Below are positions 1 to 8,314 of a stretch of DNA of 60,724 nucleotides, piece by piece. Under the pieces are notes generated by a model. That model had not been told where the DNA came from and ran no database searches. It saw only the letters and a program-made list of their open reading frames with translations. Positions within the stretch are counted from its first letter, which is position 1. Every line of letters begins with the position of its first letter. Source of the stretch: Streptomyces sp. G44 (GTDB taxonomy: Bacteria; Actinomycetota; Actinomycetes; Streptomycetales; Streptomycetaceae); assembly GCF_016905445.1 (NCBI RefSeq), contig NZ_JAFEXF010000020.1:1-60724 (forward strand), in the 5' to 3' direction. A program made the translations under genes and the position numbers.

Positions 1-759
1 TCCGAGGAGCGCGCGCGGCCGGCCCTCGCCGACGATCCGCGCGTGCGGGCGGCCCTGGACGGGCGGCGGGAGCGCCTCGCGCCGTTCTGGCTGCGGATGC
101 GGGAACCGGTCCGTGAACTGACCGGGCACGCGCTCGTCGTGGACGGCGAGGACACGTTCACCGCGATGCTCGCGCACGTCCTGCGCTCGTGCGGCCTGCG
201 GGTTTCGGTGCGGCGATACGACGAGGGCGGGGCGGAGGCGCTGCGGGCGGCGGTGCTCGCGCACCAGGGGCCCGTCGTGCTCGGGCCCGGCCCCGGCGAC
301 CCGTCCGACCTCACCGACCCGAAGATGCGGCTCCTGCGCGCGCTGACGGCGGAGGTGATCAGCACCCATGAGCACGGCGTGCTCGGCGTCTGCCTCGGGC
401 ACGAGCTGATCGCGGCGGAGCTGGGTCTGGAGATCGTACGCAAGGAGACCCCCTGCCAGGGGGCGCAGCGGGACGTCGACCTGTTCGGGCGCACCGAGAC
501 CGCCGGCTTCTACAACAGCTTCGCGGCGCGCTGCGACGACGAGGCGGCGGCGGAGCTGGCCACGCACGGCGTGGAGGTCGCCAGGGACCGGGCGAGCGGT
601 GAGGTCCACGCGGTGCGCGGGCCTTCCTTCGCGGGCACGCAGTTCCATCCGGAGTCGGTGCTGACGCTGCGCGGGGAGCGGATCGTGCGGGAGCTGCTCG
701 GTCAGGTCCTGGCCACGGCGGGGACGAGGACGTTCTCGGAGCGGCGGCCCGCCCGGTAG
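1..759 (+). CDS. Anthranilate synthase-type TrpE-TrpG fusion, C-terminal glutamine amidotransferase part (5' end outside window)
   Basis: The frame is open from the first base, so the gene begins upstream. The visible 252 residues start in a linker and then form a class I glutamine amidotransferase domain, which passes ammonia from glutamine to an upstream chorismate-binding synthase domain. The nucleophilic Cys lies in GVCLGHE (codon at 391) and the His-Glu pair in GTQFHPES near base 640. An oxyanion-type GPGPGDP motif lies near base 285. Such fusions make anthranilate or, in the PhzE class, 2-amino-2-desoxyisochorismate; the synthase domain that would decide this is not in view. The 3' end overlaps the convergent dehydrogenase gene by 58 bp. 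Confidence 0.88.
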   Translation, partial: SEERARPALADDPRVRAALDGRRERLAPFWLRMREPVRELTGHALVVDGEDTFTAMLAHVLRSCGLRVSVRRYDEGGAEALRAAVLAHQGPVVLGPGPGDPSDLTDPKMRLLRALTAEVISTHEHGVLGVCLGHELIAAELGLEIVRKETPCQGAQRDVDLFGRTETAGFYNSFAARCDDEAAAELATHGVEVARDRASGEVHAVRGPSFAGTQFHPESVLTLRGERIVRELLGQVLATAGTRTFSERRPAR

Positions 760-1706
760 TCCAGGACGTTCCGGACGGTGGTGTCGATGATCTGGGTGAC
801 CGCGTCCTCGGTGTAGTACGCCTGGTGGGACGTGACGACCACGTTCGGGAACGTGACGAGGCGGGCCAGGGTGTCGTCCGCGACGACCTCCAGCGACTTG
901 TCGAGGAAGAACAGGCCCGCCTCGGCCTCGTACACGTCGAGGCCGACGCCGGTGAACCGGCCGGCGCGCAGCTCCGCGACGAGCGCCTCGGTGTCGATGA
1001 GGCCGCCGCGGCTGGAGTTCACGAGGATCGCGTCGTCCTTCATCGCCCGCAGCGCGTCGGCGCCGATGAGGTGCTGCGTGGAGGGGAGCAGCGGGACGTG
1101 CAGGCTGATCAGGTCGGCCTCGGCGAGGAGCCGGTCCTTGTCGACGTACTCCATGCCGAGCGCGAGGCAGGCCGGGTTCTCCACGGCGTCCCAGCCCAGC
1201 AGCCTCATGCCGAAGCCGTGCGCGATCCGGGTGAACGCCTCGCCGATCCTGCCGGTGCCGAGCACGCCGACGGTGCGGCCGCGCAGGTCGCGGCCCATCA
1301 GCCCGTCGAGGCGGAAGTCGAAGTCGCGGGTCCGGTTGCTGGCGCGCACGATGCGGCGGTTGACGGCCATCGCGAGCGTCCAGGCGAACTCCGCCACGGA
1401 GTACGGCGAGTACGACGAGACGCGGGCGACGGTGAGGCCGAGGCGCTCGGCGACCTGGAGGTCGATGTTGTTGAAGCCGGTGGAGCGCTGGGCGATCATC
1501 TGCGTGCCGCCGGCGGCGAGGGTCTGGAGGACGTGGTTGTCCAGGGTCGCGTTGACGCTGGAGGAGATGATCTCGTAGCCCGCGGCGATCGGGGCCGTGT
1601 CCTCGTTGAGGAAGACGTCGAGGCAGCGGACGTCGTGATGTCCCGCGAAGGCCTTCTCGATCAGCGGCCTCTCGTCGGACTGCACGCCGAAGGCGAGGAT
1701 CTCCAT
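702..1706 (-). CDS. D-2-hydroxyacid dehydrogenase (D-lactate dehydrogenase-like)
   Basis: This 334-residue protein reduces 2-oxoacids to D-2-hydroxyacids with NAD(H) in the cytosol; pyruvate/D-lactate is the likely pair. The Rossmann motif GTGRIG is at about 150-155. The family's catalytic triad is visible as Arg233 (SSRGG), Glu262 and His294 (TSHQAYYTE). The YYTEDAV run after the His resembles D-lactate dehydrogenases more than phosphoglycerate dehydrogenases. Length is normal. The ATG start is used. The last 58 bp are antisense to the end of the anthranilate synthase-type gene. Confidence 0.9.
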   Translation of the reverse strand: MEILAFGVQSDERPLIEKAFAGHHDVRCLDVFLNEDTAPIAAGYEIISSSVNATLDNHVLQTLAAGGTQMIAQRSTGFNNIDLQVAERLGLTVARVSSYSPYSVAEFAWTLAMAVNRRIVRASNRTRDFDFRLDGLMGRDLRGRTVGVLGTGRIGEAFTRIAHGFGMRLLGWDAVENPACLALGMEYVDKDRLLAEADLISLHVPLLPSTQHLIGADALRAMKDDAILVNSSRGGLIDTEALVAELRAGRFTGVGLDVYEAEAGLFFLDKSLEVVADDTLARLVTFPNVVVTSHQAYYTEDAVTQIIDTTVRNVLDYRAGRRSENVLVPAVART

Positions 1707-1782
1707 GGCGTGAGTCTAGGTACGGGCTGCCGGGACGGCACCCGGAGCGTCGGCCCGGGGCGCCGTCCCGGCGGAGCGGGTC

Positions 1783-2820
1783 TCACCCGAAGAAGACGCC
1801 GACCTCCCGGTACAGCGCCGGGTCCACCGTCTTCAGTTTCGCCGTGGCCTCGGCGATCGGTACCCGCACGATGTCCGTGCCGCGCAGCGCGACCATCTTG
1901 CCGAAGTCGCCGTCGCGCACCGCGTCGATCGCGTGCAGCCCGAAGCGGGTGGCGAGCCAGCGGTCGAAGGCGCTGGGCGTGCCGCCGCGCTGGACGTGCC
2001 CGAGGACGGTGGTGCGCGCCTCCTTGCCGGTGCGCCCCTCGATCTCCTTGGCGAGCCACTCGCCGACCCCGGAGAGCCGGACGTGCCCGAAGGAGTCCTG
2101 CGTACCGTCCTTGAGGACCATCTCGCCGTCCTTGGGCATCGCCCCTTCCGCGACGACGACGATGGGGGCGTACGACGCCTTGAAGCGCGAGGTCACCCAC
2201 GCGCACACCTGCTCGACGCCGAAGCGCTGTTCCGGGATGAGGATGACGTTCGCACCGCCGGCGAGGCCCGAGTGCAGGGCGATCCAGCCCGCGTGGCGGC
2301 CCATCACCTCGACGACGAGGACGCGCATGTGGGACTCGGCGGTGGTGTGCAGGCGGTCGATCGCCTCGGTGGCGATACCGACCGCCGTGTCGAAGCCGAA
2401 GGTGTAGTCGGTGGCGGAGAGGTCGTTGTCGATGGTCTTGGGGACGCCGACGACGGGGACGCCGAACTCGTCGGTGAGGCGGGCGGCGACGCCGAGCGTG
2501 TCCTCGCCGCCGATGGCGATGAGGGAGTCGACCTCGTGCTTGGCGAGGTTCTCCTTGATGCGGCGCACGCCGTTCTCCGCCGTGAACGGGTTGGTGCGCG
2601 AGGAGCCGAGGATGGTGCCGCCGCGCGGCAGGATGCCGCGGACCGCGGGGATGTCGAGCGGGACGGTGTCGCCCTCCAGCGGACCGCGCCAGCCGTCCCG
2701 GAAGCCGACGAAGTCGTAGCCGTACTCCTGCACGCCCTTGCGGACGACGCCACGGATGACGGCGTTGAGCCCGGGGCAGTCGCCGCCTCCGGTCAGCACG
2801 CCAATTTTCTTGGCCCCCAT
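1783..2820 (-). CDS. pfkA: 6-phosphofructokinase with PPi-type active-site residues
   Basis: This 345-residue enzyme phosphorylates fructose 6-phosphate at C1 in glycolysis. The N-terminal loop is GGGDCPGLNA and the catalytic base is in PKTIDND (Asp131). VMGRHAGW and GHVQRGG are the usual substrate-binding motifs. Where E. coli PfkA has GGDGS and PGTIDND, this protein has GGEDT and PKTIDND. Asp107 and Lys128 therefore stand where ATP enzymes carry Gly104 and Gly124, the pattern associated with pyrophosphate use. I chose the ATG at 2820 because GAAGGGAC lies just upstream; an in-frame GTG at 2880 would add 20 unlikely residues. Streptomyces commonly have several pfk paralogues. Confidence 0.93.
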   Translation of the reverse strand: MGAKKIGVLTGGGDCPGLNAVIRGVVRKGVQEYGYDFVGFRDGWRGPLEGDTVPLDIPAVRGILPRGGTILGSSRTNPFTAENGVRRIKENLAKHEVDSLIAIGGEDTLGVAARLTDEFGVPVVGVPKTIDNDLSATDYTFGFDTAVGIATEAIDRLHTTAESHMRVLVVEVMGRHAGWIALHSGLAGGANVILIPEQRFGVEQVCAWVTSRFKASYAPIVVVAEGAMPKDGEMVLKDGTQDSFGHVRLSGVGEWLAKEIEGRTGKEARTTVLGHVQRGGTPSAFDRWLATRFGLHAIDAVRDGDFGKMVALRGTDIVRVPIAEATAKLKTVDPALYREVGVFFG

Positions 2821-2846
2821 GGAAAAGTCCCTTCGCCTCGGTGACC

Positions 2847-2880
2847 TGACGCGCGTCACGCTAATGGTGACCCAGGTCAC
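2847..2880. promoter_or_regulatory. Two palindromes upstream of pfkA
   Basis: The perfect 12-mer TGACGCGCGTCA is at 2847-2858. A second inverted repeat, GTGACC-CA-GGTCAC, is at 2867-2880. Both lie 27-60 bases upstream of the pfkA start, within its probable promoter or leader. They look like protein-binding sites; no regulator can be named. Confidence 0.4.
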
Positions 2881-2954
2881 TTCGGCACCGGGCGAACGGC
2901 CAATTCCCTTGCGGCTGAACGGAGTTGATCAGAGCCGTTCACTCGTACGAGGGG

Positions 2955-3740
2955 TCAGGCGTCGTCCGCCCTGTCGATGCCCCGCTCTATCGCGTACCGC
3001 ACGAGCTCCACCCTGTTGTGCAGCTGGAGCTTGCCCAGGGTGTTCTGGACGTGGTTCTGAACGGTGCGGTGGGAGATGACCAGGCGCTCGGCGATCTGCT
3101 TGTAGCTCAGGCCCTTGGCGACCAGCCGCAGGACCTCCGTCTCGCGGTCGGTGAGCTGCGGGGCCCTCGGGTCGTCCGGGGTGCCCGCGGCCGGCTCGGT
3201 GGCCAGACGGCGGTACTCGCCGAGGACCAGACCGGCGAGGCCGGGGGTGAAGACCGCGTCGCCCTCGGCCGTGCGGCGCACCGCGTCGATCAGCTCCTCC
3301 GTGGACGCCGACTTCAGGAGGTAGCCGGTGGCGCCGGACTTGACGGCCTCCAGGACGTCGGCGTGCTCACCGCTCGCGGAGAGGACCAGGACGCGCAGCG
3401 CGGGGTTGGCGGCGACCAGTTCCTTGCAGACCTGGACGCCCGGCTTGAGCGGGAGGTTCAGGTCGAGGACGAGGACGTCGGGCACGGCGGCCTGGGCGCG
3501 GCGGACCGCCTGCTCGCCGTCCCCGGCGGTGGCGACCACGTCGAGTCCCGCCTCGGCGAGGTCGCGGGCGACCGCGTCGCGCCACATCGGGTGGTCGTCG
3601 ACGACCATGACCTTGATGGGGGCCGCTTCCCCGGCGGTGCCCGTGGCCGGTTCCCGCCGCTCCGCCTGGCTCTGCCGCTCCGCCTGGCTCTGCCGGTCCG
3701 TCCGAATCCCCTGATCCACCCGGCTCTGGTCGCTCGTCAT
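2955..3740 (-). CDS. NarL/LuxR-family response regulator
   Basis: This is a 261-residue two-component regulator. A receiver domain spans about 43-160, with the acidic pair Asp48-Asp49 and phospho-acceptor Asp93 in VLDLN. A LuxR-type helix-turn-helix covers about 195-255 (LTDRETEVLRLVAKG, then VISHRTVQNHV). An unusual 42-residue hydrophilic N-terminal extension contains a tandem RQSQAE repeat. Its ATG overlaps the stop of the upstream sensor kinase gene (ATGA), so the pair is one operon. The target genes are not evident. Confidence 0.92.
   Translation of the reverse strand: MTSDQSRVDQGIRTDRQSQAERQSQAERREPATGTAGEAAPIKVMVVDDHPMWRDAVARDLAEAGLDVVATAGDGEQAVRRAQAAVPDVLVLDLNLPLKPGVQVCKELVAANPALRVLVLSASGEHADVLEAVKSGATGYLLKSASTEELIDAVRRTAEGDAVFTPGLAGLVLGEYRRLATEPAAGTPDDPRAPQLTDRETEVLRLVAKGLSYKQIAERLVISHRTVQNHVQNTLGKLQLHNRVELVRYAIERGIDRADDA
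3660..3695. repeat. 18-bp tandem duplication within the response regulator
   Basis: Two head-to-tail copies of an 18-bp unit (CTCCGCCTGGCTCTGCCG) encode the doubled RQSQAE hexapeptide in the N-terminal extension. The unit length keeps the frame. Confidence 0.8.
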
Positions 3741-4984
3741 GCTTTTCCTGCCTTCCCCCGTGCTGTCCGCGCGGCTTCGCGCGGGACTCTCAGTTCCACT
3801 TCCGTGCCCTGGCCCGGCACGGAGATCAGCTCGGCCGTGCCGCCGATGTCGCGCAGCCGCCCCCGGATCGACAGGGCGACGCCGAGGCGCCCCTCCCCCT
3901 CGGCCTCGGCGAGCCGGCCCTCGGGGATGCCCGGACCGTCGTCCCTGACCGTCACGATCACCTCGTCCGGCTCGTCCTCGACCAGGATCCAGGCGTGCGC
4001 CCCGTCTCCGGCGTGTCTGCGGACATTGTCCAGCGCGGCACTGACAGCGGCCGCCAGCTCCCGCGCCACGGGCGGCGCGAGCAGCACCGGGGCCCCTGGT
4101 TCGGAGAGGGTCACCTTCGACCCGGCGTGCGGGACGAGGAGCGGGCGCAGGTCGCGGGGCGCCGTGTCGTGGGCGGTGCCGCTCTCGTCGTCCGGTTCCT
4201 CGACGGCCCGGACCAGCGCGCCCTGCGAGGCGTCCTCCGAGGCGCGCGAGGCGGGCACCATGCCGCCGGCGACCAGCGTGCGCAGCGCCACCTCCTGCTC
4301 GCCCGCCAGCCGCCCGAGCTCCGCGGCCTCGCCGCCGAGCGCGGTGCCGCGCCGCTGCACCATGGCGAGGACCTGGAGGACGCTGTCGTGGATGTCGCGG
4401 GCGAGGCGTTCACGCTCGCGGGTCGCGGCCTCTATCTCCAGGGCGCGGGCGAGGGTGCGTTCGGAGGCGCGGGCCACCTCCACGACGTAGCCGATGGCGA
4501 TGGAGGCGATGCAGACCAGCAGGACGTTGTGGATGGTGTCGCGGCTGAACGCGCCGCGCTGCGCCACGTTGGCGACGCCCACCAGCAGCGACGCGAGGGC
4601 CGCCCAGCGCCAGCCGCCCTTGATGGCGTACGCGAGGACGGCGCCGGCGGTCCATATGGACGGCAACGTCGGGCCGCCGTCGACGATCCGCTGGTGGGAG
4701 TCGGCGAGCGGGGTGAGCACAATGCCCACGAGGGCCACGGCCAGGTCGATGACGAGGAACCACTTGGTGCAGCTCGCGGCGTTCGCCACGCAGCGCAGCG
4801 TGCCGAGCGTCCAGCCGGCGAGCACCGCGTAGTAGGCGATGGCCACCCAGGGGCGGTCCAGCTCCTCGTGCGCCGTCGCGAAGAGCCCGATCGCGTACAG
4901 CATCGTCAGGACGCGGTAGCCCGTCAGGGCGCGCCAGAGCGGCTGCTCGACCGACATCCTCATGACCCGCTCGCGTCTGGCCAT
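3737..4984 (-). CDS. Membrane sensor histidine kinase
   Basis: This 415-residue NarX/DesK-class kinase is the partner of the next gene. About five hydrophobic segments fill residues 25-175 with almost no extracellular domain, which suggests sensing in or at the membrane. The dimerisation helix carries the phospho-acceptor His199 in LARDIHDSVLQV. The C-terminal HATPase domain has the N box (DNVRRHAG), DDGPGIPEG and GRLGVALSIRGR. I chose the ATG at 4984; a GTG at 4993 and an ATG at 4963 are alternatives. The stop overlaps the regulator start by four bases. Confidence 0.9.
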   Translation of the reverse strand: MARRERVMRMSVEQPLWRALTGYRVLTMLYAIGLFATAHEELDRPWVAIAYYAVLAGWTLGTLRCVANAASCTKWFLVIDLAVALVGIVLTPLADSHQRIVDGGPTLPSIWTAGAVLAYAIKGGWRWAALASLLVGVANVAQRGAFSRDTIHNVLLVCIASIAIGYVVEVARASERTLARALEIEAATRERERLARDIHDSVLQVLAMVQRRGTALGGEAAELGRLAGEQEVALRTLVAGGMVPASRASEDASQGALVRAVEEPDDESGTAHDTAPRDLRPLLVPHAGSKVTLSEPGAPVLLAPPVARELAAAVSAALDNVRRHAGDGAHAWILVEDEPDEVIVTVRDDGPGIPEGRLAEAEGEGRLGVALSIRGRLRDIGGTAELISVPGQGTEVELRVPREAARTARGKAGKA

Positions 4985-5077
4985 CTCCCCCACCCCCGTC
5001 TTCCCACCCTCAACGGACGCGGCCGGGCGCCGGACCGTTCCTCGTCGCCCCGCCCCGCGCCCCCAGCCCCCCGGCTG

Positions 5078-5791
5078 CTACTTCTCGACCGCCTTGGCGG
5101 CCTTCGCGGCCTCGCTGAGCTGGCGCTTGGCGGCCGTCGCGTACACGTCGACGTACTCCTGGCCGGAGAGCTTCATGATCTCGTACATGACCTCGTCGGT
5201 CAGCGCCCGCAGCACGAAGCGGTCCTGCTCCATGCCCTGGTAGCGGCGGAAGTCGAGCGGCTCGCCGATGCGGATGCCGGGGCGCATCAGCTTCGGCATC
5301 ACCTTGCCGGGCGGCTGGATCTTCTCCGTGTCGATCATCGCCACCGGGATGACCGGGGCGCCGGTGGCGAGCGCCACGCGCGCGAGGCCGCCCGGTTTGC
5401 CGCGGTACAGGCGTCCATCGGGCGAGCGCGTGCCCTCGGGGTAGATGCCGAACAGCTCGCCGCGCTCCAGGACCTCGATGCCGCTCTTGATGGCGGCCTC
5501 GCCCGCGCCGCGCGCACCGGAGCGGTCCACCGGGAGCTGCCCGACGCCCTTGAAGAAAGCGGCCGTCAGCTTGCCCTTCACACCGGGCGAGGTGAAGTAC
5601 TCCGCCTTGGCGATGAAGGTGACCTTGCGGTCGAGCACCGCGGGGAGGAAGAAGGAGTCCGAGAACGAGAGGTGGTTGCTCGCCAGAATCGCGGGGCCTT
5701 CGGCGGGGATGTTCTCAAGGCCCTCCACCCAGGGCCTGAAGCCGAGCTTCAGCGGCCCTCCGATGGCAACCTTCATTGCGCCGTAGATCAA
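5078..5791 (-). CDS. 1-acyl-sn-glycerol-3-phosphate acyltransferase (PlsC family)
   Basis: This protein of about 237 residues transfers an acyl chain to lysophosphatidic acid or a related acceptor at the membrane. The HX4D catalytic motif is NHLSFSD, followed by YPEGTRSPDG for phosphate binding. The TTG at 5791 is preferred as start because AGGAGG lies seven bases upstream; the ATG at 5776, five codons later, has no such site. The Ala/Lys-rich tail is hydrophilic. The gene is divergent from the hydrolase at 5935. Confidence 0.88.
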   Translation of the reverse strand: MIYGAMKVAIGGPLKLGFRPWVEGLENIPAEGPAILASNHLSFSDSFFLPAVLDRKVTFIAKAEYFTSPGVKGKLTAAFFKGVGQLPVDRSGARGAGEAAIKSGIEVLERGELFGIYPEGTRSPDGRLYRGKPGGLARVALATGAPVIPVAMIDTEKIQPPGKVMPKLMRPGIRIGEPLDFRRYQGMEQDRFVLRALTDEVMYEIMKLSGQEYVDVYATAAKRQLSEAAKAAKAVEK

Positions 5792-5934
5792 ACCGAGTGC
5801 CTCCTGTTTCTGTGGATCAGACCTTAACCCGCGGTACGGCCAATGGGCCCGACGACCCTGGTCGGTGTCAGTCCGGTCGCGTACGGTGAGGTACTCCCTA
5901 CCCCCCTTGCCACGTCTCACGAAGGAGACCGAAG

Positions 5935-6714
5935 GTGCCGGTCCTCCCCGGAGCCGAGCCGTACCGCCACGAAGGCGGCGAGGTCGGCGTCCTGCTCTGC
6001 CACGGCTTCACCGGATCCCCGCAGTCGCTGCGCCCCTGGGCGGAGCATCTGGCGGAGCGCGGCCTGACCGTCTCGCTGCCGCTCCTGCCCGGACACGGCA
6101 CCCGCTGGGAGGACATGCAGGTCACCGGCTGGCAGGACTGGTACGCGGAGGTGGACCGCGAGCTGCGCGGCCTCCTGGAGCGGTGCGCGCGGGTGTTCGT
6201 CTTCGGCCTCTCCATGGGCGGCACCCTGGCGCTGCGGCTCGCGGCCAGGCACGGCGACGCGGTCAGCGGCATCGTCCTGGTCAACCCGGCGAACAAGCTG
6301 CACGGCCTGTCGCCCTACGCCCTGCCGGTCGCCCGCCACCTCGTACGCACCACGAAGGGCATCGCCAGCGACATCGCCAAGCCGGGCTCGGTGGAGATCG
6401 GCTACGACCGGGTGCCGCTGCACGCCGCGCACTCCATGCGCGCGTTCTTCCGCATCGTCGACGCCGAACTGCCGCAGGTGACCCAGCCGTTGCTGCTGCT
6501 CCACAGCCCGCGGGACCACGTGGTGCCGCCCGCCGACTCGGCCCGCGTCCTCAGCCGCGTCTCGTCGACGGACGTCACGGAGATTCTGCTGGAACAGAGC
6601 TACCACGTGGCGACGTTGGACCACGATGCGGACCGGATCTTCGAGGAGAGTCACGCGTTCATCGGCCGGCTCGCTCCCAGCGTCGGTAAGGAAGGGACGG
6701 CCACCGGTGGCTGA
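5935..6714 (+). CDS. Alpha/beta hydrolase (carboxylesterase / monoacylglycerol lipase type)
   Basis: This 259-residue cytosolic esterase is similar to the Est30 class. The oxyanion motif is HGFTGSP, the nucleophile Ser93 is in FGLSMGG, the acid is Asp194 (SPRDHVV) and the base is His224 (SYHVATLDHD). The GTG start at 5935 follows GAAGGAGA. The 3' end overlaps the next gene by eight bases, so the two are translationally coupled. Substrate is not predictable; short or medium acyl esters are typical. Confidence 0.9.
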   Translation: MPVLPGAEPYRHEGGEVGVLLCHGFTGSPQSLRPWAEHLAERGLTVSLPLLPGHGTRWEDMQVTGWQDWYAEVDRELRGLLERCARVFVFGLSMGGTLALRLAARHGDAVSGIVLVNPANKLHGLSPYALPVARHLVRTTKGIASDIAKPGSVEIGYDRVPLHAAHSMRAFFRIVDAELPQVTQPLLLLHSPRDHVVPPADSARVLSRVSSTDVTEILLEQSYHVATLDHDADRIFEESHAFIGRLAPSVGKEGTATGG

Positions 6715-7417
6715 GCACGAGGCGGACCGAGACGAGAGCCGCGACGAAAGCCGCGACAGAAGTCTCGAGCCCGGAAAGAACCCTGGGGACGACCCGGGGA
6801 AGGACCCCGAGAAGAGCTCCGAGAAGGACAGGGCGGTGCCTGAGGACGGGCTGCCGCTGGACGAGGACGCCGCCTGGCAGGCGATCGTCGCGGGGTACGG
6901 CGAGGAGCCCGCCGACCCGCCGGGCGCCAAGCCCTTCAAGTCGGTCGAGGACCTGGCCCTCCTGGAAGCGGAGTCGAACGGCCCGGCGGACGGCCCCCCG
7001 AGCGGCCTCGTCAAGGACCCCGAGGGGGACGGAAAGGGCTCCGGCGACACGGGGCCCGGCGCCGTGAAGCCGCTCGGCAGCTCCGTCTCCTTCGCGCCCG
7101 GCGTCGGCGGTCCCCGCGACTACACCGCTCCGGAGCCCTCCGAGGACGACTTCGACGCGGACGACGAGGGGCACTTCGTGCCTCCGGAGCCGCCGCCGCT
7201 GCCCGAGGCCGACGTGACGGCCAGGTTCGCCTGGCTCGCCGTGCTCGGCGGCCCGCTCCTCATCCTGCTCGCCGTGCTGCTGGGCTGGCAGATGACGTGG
7301 TGGCTGACCACGCTCGGCATCGGCGGCTTCCTCGGCGGCTTCGCGACGCTCGTCGCGCGGATGAACAGCGGGGACGACGAGGAGGACGACGACCCGGGGC
7401 GCGGCGCGGTGGTCTGA
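6707..7417 (+). CDS. Acidic protein with two C-terminal membrane helices
   Basis: I do not recognise a named family. The 236-residue protein begins with a highly charged, low-complexity region rich in Asp, Glu, Arg and Ser (residues 1-50). A Pro/Gly/Asp-rich middle follows, and two adjacent hydrophobic segments lie at about 170-210 (AWLAVLGGPLLILLAVLLGW, then a second). It ends with an acidic cytoplasmic tail (GDDEEDDD). The GTG start lies inside the end of the hydrolase gene, behind AAGGAAGGGA. The coupling suggests shared expression, not a known joint function. Confidence 0.8.
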   Translation: MAEHEADRDESRDESRDRSLEPGKNPGDDPGKDPEKSSEKDRAVPEDGLPLDEDAAWQAIVAGYGEEPADPPGAKPFKSVEDLALLEAESNGPADGPPSGLVKDPEGDGKGSGDTGPGAVKPLGSSVSFAPGVGGPRDYTAPEPSEDDFDADDEGHFVPPEPPPLPEADVTARFAWLAVLGGPLLILLAVLLGWQMTWWLTTLGIGGFLGGFATLVARMNSGDDEEDDDPGRGAVV

Positions 7418-7447
7418 GGCCCGGGTCTGCGGCTCCGGGGCTGGGGT

Positions 7448-7467
7448 CCCGGGGCTGCGGCCCCGGG
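7448..7467. terminator. GC hairpin between convergent genes
   Basis: CCCGGGGC-TGCG-GCCCCGGG forms an 8-bp perfect stem with a 4-base loop. It lies 30 bases after the membrane-protein stop and just beyond the stop of the convergent phosphoesterase, so it could serve both. Confidence 0.6.
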
Positions 7468-7469
7468 TC

Positions 7470-8234
7470 TCACCGGGCGGGCGGCACCCTGAGGGCGGCC
7501 AGCACCGGCAGGTGGTCCGTGGCCGCCCTCAGGTCCGCCTCGCTCACCCCGGGCAGGCCCAGCGGCACCCCGCAGCCGAGGACCTCCACGCCCGGCGTGA
7601 CGAACAGCGCGTCGATGCGCTGGTGCGGATCGTCCGGCGTCGAGGTGTGCTCGCCGCCCCACGGCTCGGCCGTCCAGCAGTCGCGCAGCTCGGCCGCGAG
7701 CCTGCGGAACGTACGCCCCTGGGGCCGTTCGTTGAGGTCGCCGCCCGCGACGGCGTGCGCCACGCCCAGCTCCGCGAGCCGGTCCAGGAGCATGCCGCCC
7801 TGCGCGTACCGCTCGTCGGTCTGGAGGCTCAGGTGGCAGCTCAGGACGCCGAGGCGGGCGCCCCCGAAGCGGACGACGGCGGTCGCGAAGCCGCGCCGGT
7901 GCAGCCCCGGCGTGCGGGGCAGCAGCACGTCCTCGGTCCGCTCCACGCGGGCGCGCAGCGAGCAGAGCAGCGCGGGACCGGCCGCGGTGCCGCCGCCGGA
8001 GAGGATCACCAGGTCGGCGGCGCGCGCGAGGCGGGCCAGCTTCTTGCGCCAGCGGAAGAACCGCGGCGCCTCCTGGACCAGGACGAGGTCGGGGGCGCAG
8101 GCGGCGATGACCCGGGCGAGCGCGTCGGTGTCGTCGCGCATCGAGCGGATGTTGTAGCTGAGCACCCGGACGACCGCCGAACCGTCGGCTTCCGTACGGG
8201 AGTCGGGGAGCGTACCCAGGGGACTCGTCGACAT
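7470..8234 (-). CDS. Endonuclease/exonuclease/phosphatase (EEP) family protein
   Basis: This 254-residue Mg-dependent phosphodiesterase or phosphatase has the DNase I-like fold. Family motifs in order are VLSYNIRS (Asn metal ligand), VQEAP (Glu ligand), SCHLSLQ (His), GGDLNERP (Asp-Asn pair) and the terminal TDHLPVLA (Asp-His). I chose the ATG at 8234; an open frame runs 60 codons further upstream but is Arg-rich and noncoding in character. The substrate could be DNA, an inositol phosphate or a phospholipid headgroup. No signal peptide is seen. Confidence 0.87.
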   Translation of the reverse strand: MSTSPLGTLPDSRTEADGSAVVRVLSYNIRSMRDDTDALARVIAACAPDLVLVQEAPRFFRWRKKLARLARAADLVILSGGGTAAGPALLCSLRARVERTEDVLLPRTPGLHRRGFATAVVRFGGARLGVLSCHLSLQTDERYAQGGMLLDRLAELGVAHAVAGGDLNERPQGRTFRRLAAELRDCWTAEPWGGEHTSTPDDPHQRIDALFVTPGVEVLGCGVPLGLPGVSEADLRAATDHLPVLAALRVPPAR

Positions 8235-8250
8235 GGCGATCAAGATACGA

Positions 8251-8289
8251 CAGTGCCCGCCGCTGCCTCGCGGGGCGCGGCGGGCACTG
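8251..8289 (-). terminator. Terminator after glkA
   Basis: A perfect 13-bp stem has arms CAGTGCCCGCCGC and GCGGCGGGCACTG around a 13-base loop. It starts 26 bases beyond the glucokinase stop codon and ends before the phosphoesterase start. Confidence 0.75.
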
Positions 8290-8314
8290 GTGTACGAACC
8301 GGTGGGCCGGACGG

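Noticed and set aside
5776..5920. A 48-codon N-terminal extension of the PlsC-type protein
   Set aside because: The extension is unlike the family and the TTG at 5791 has a textbook AGGAGG site.
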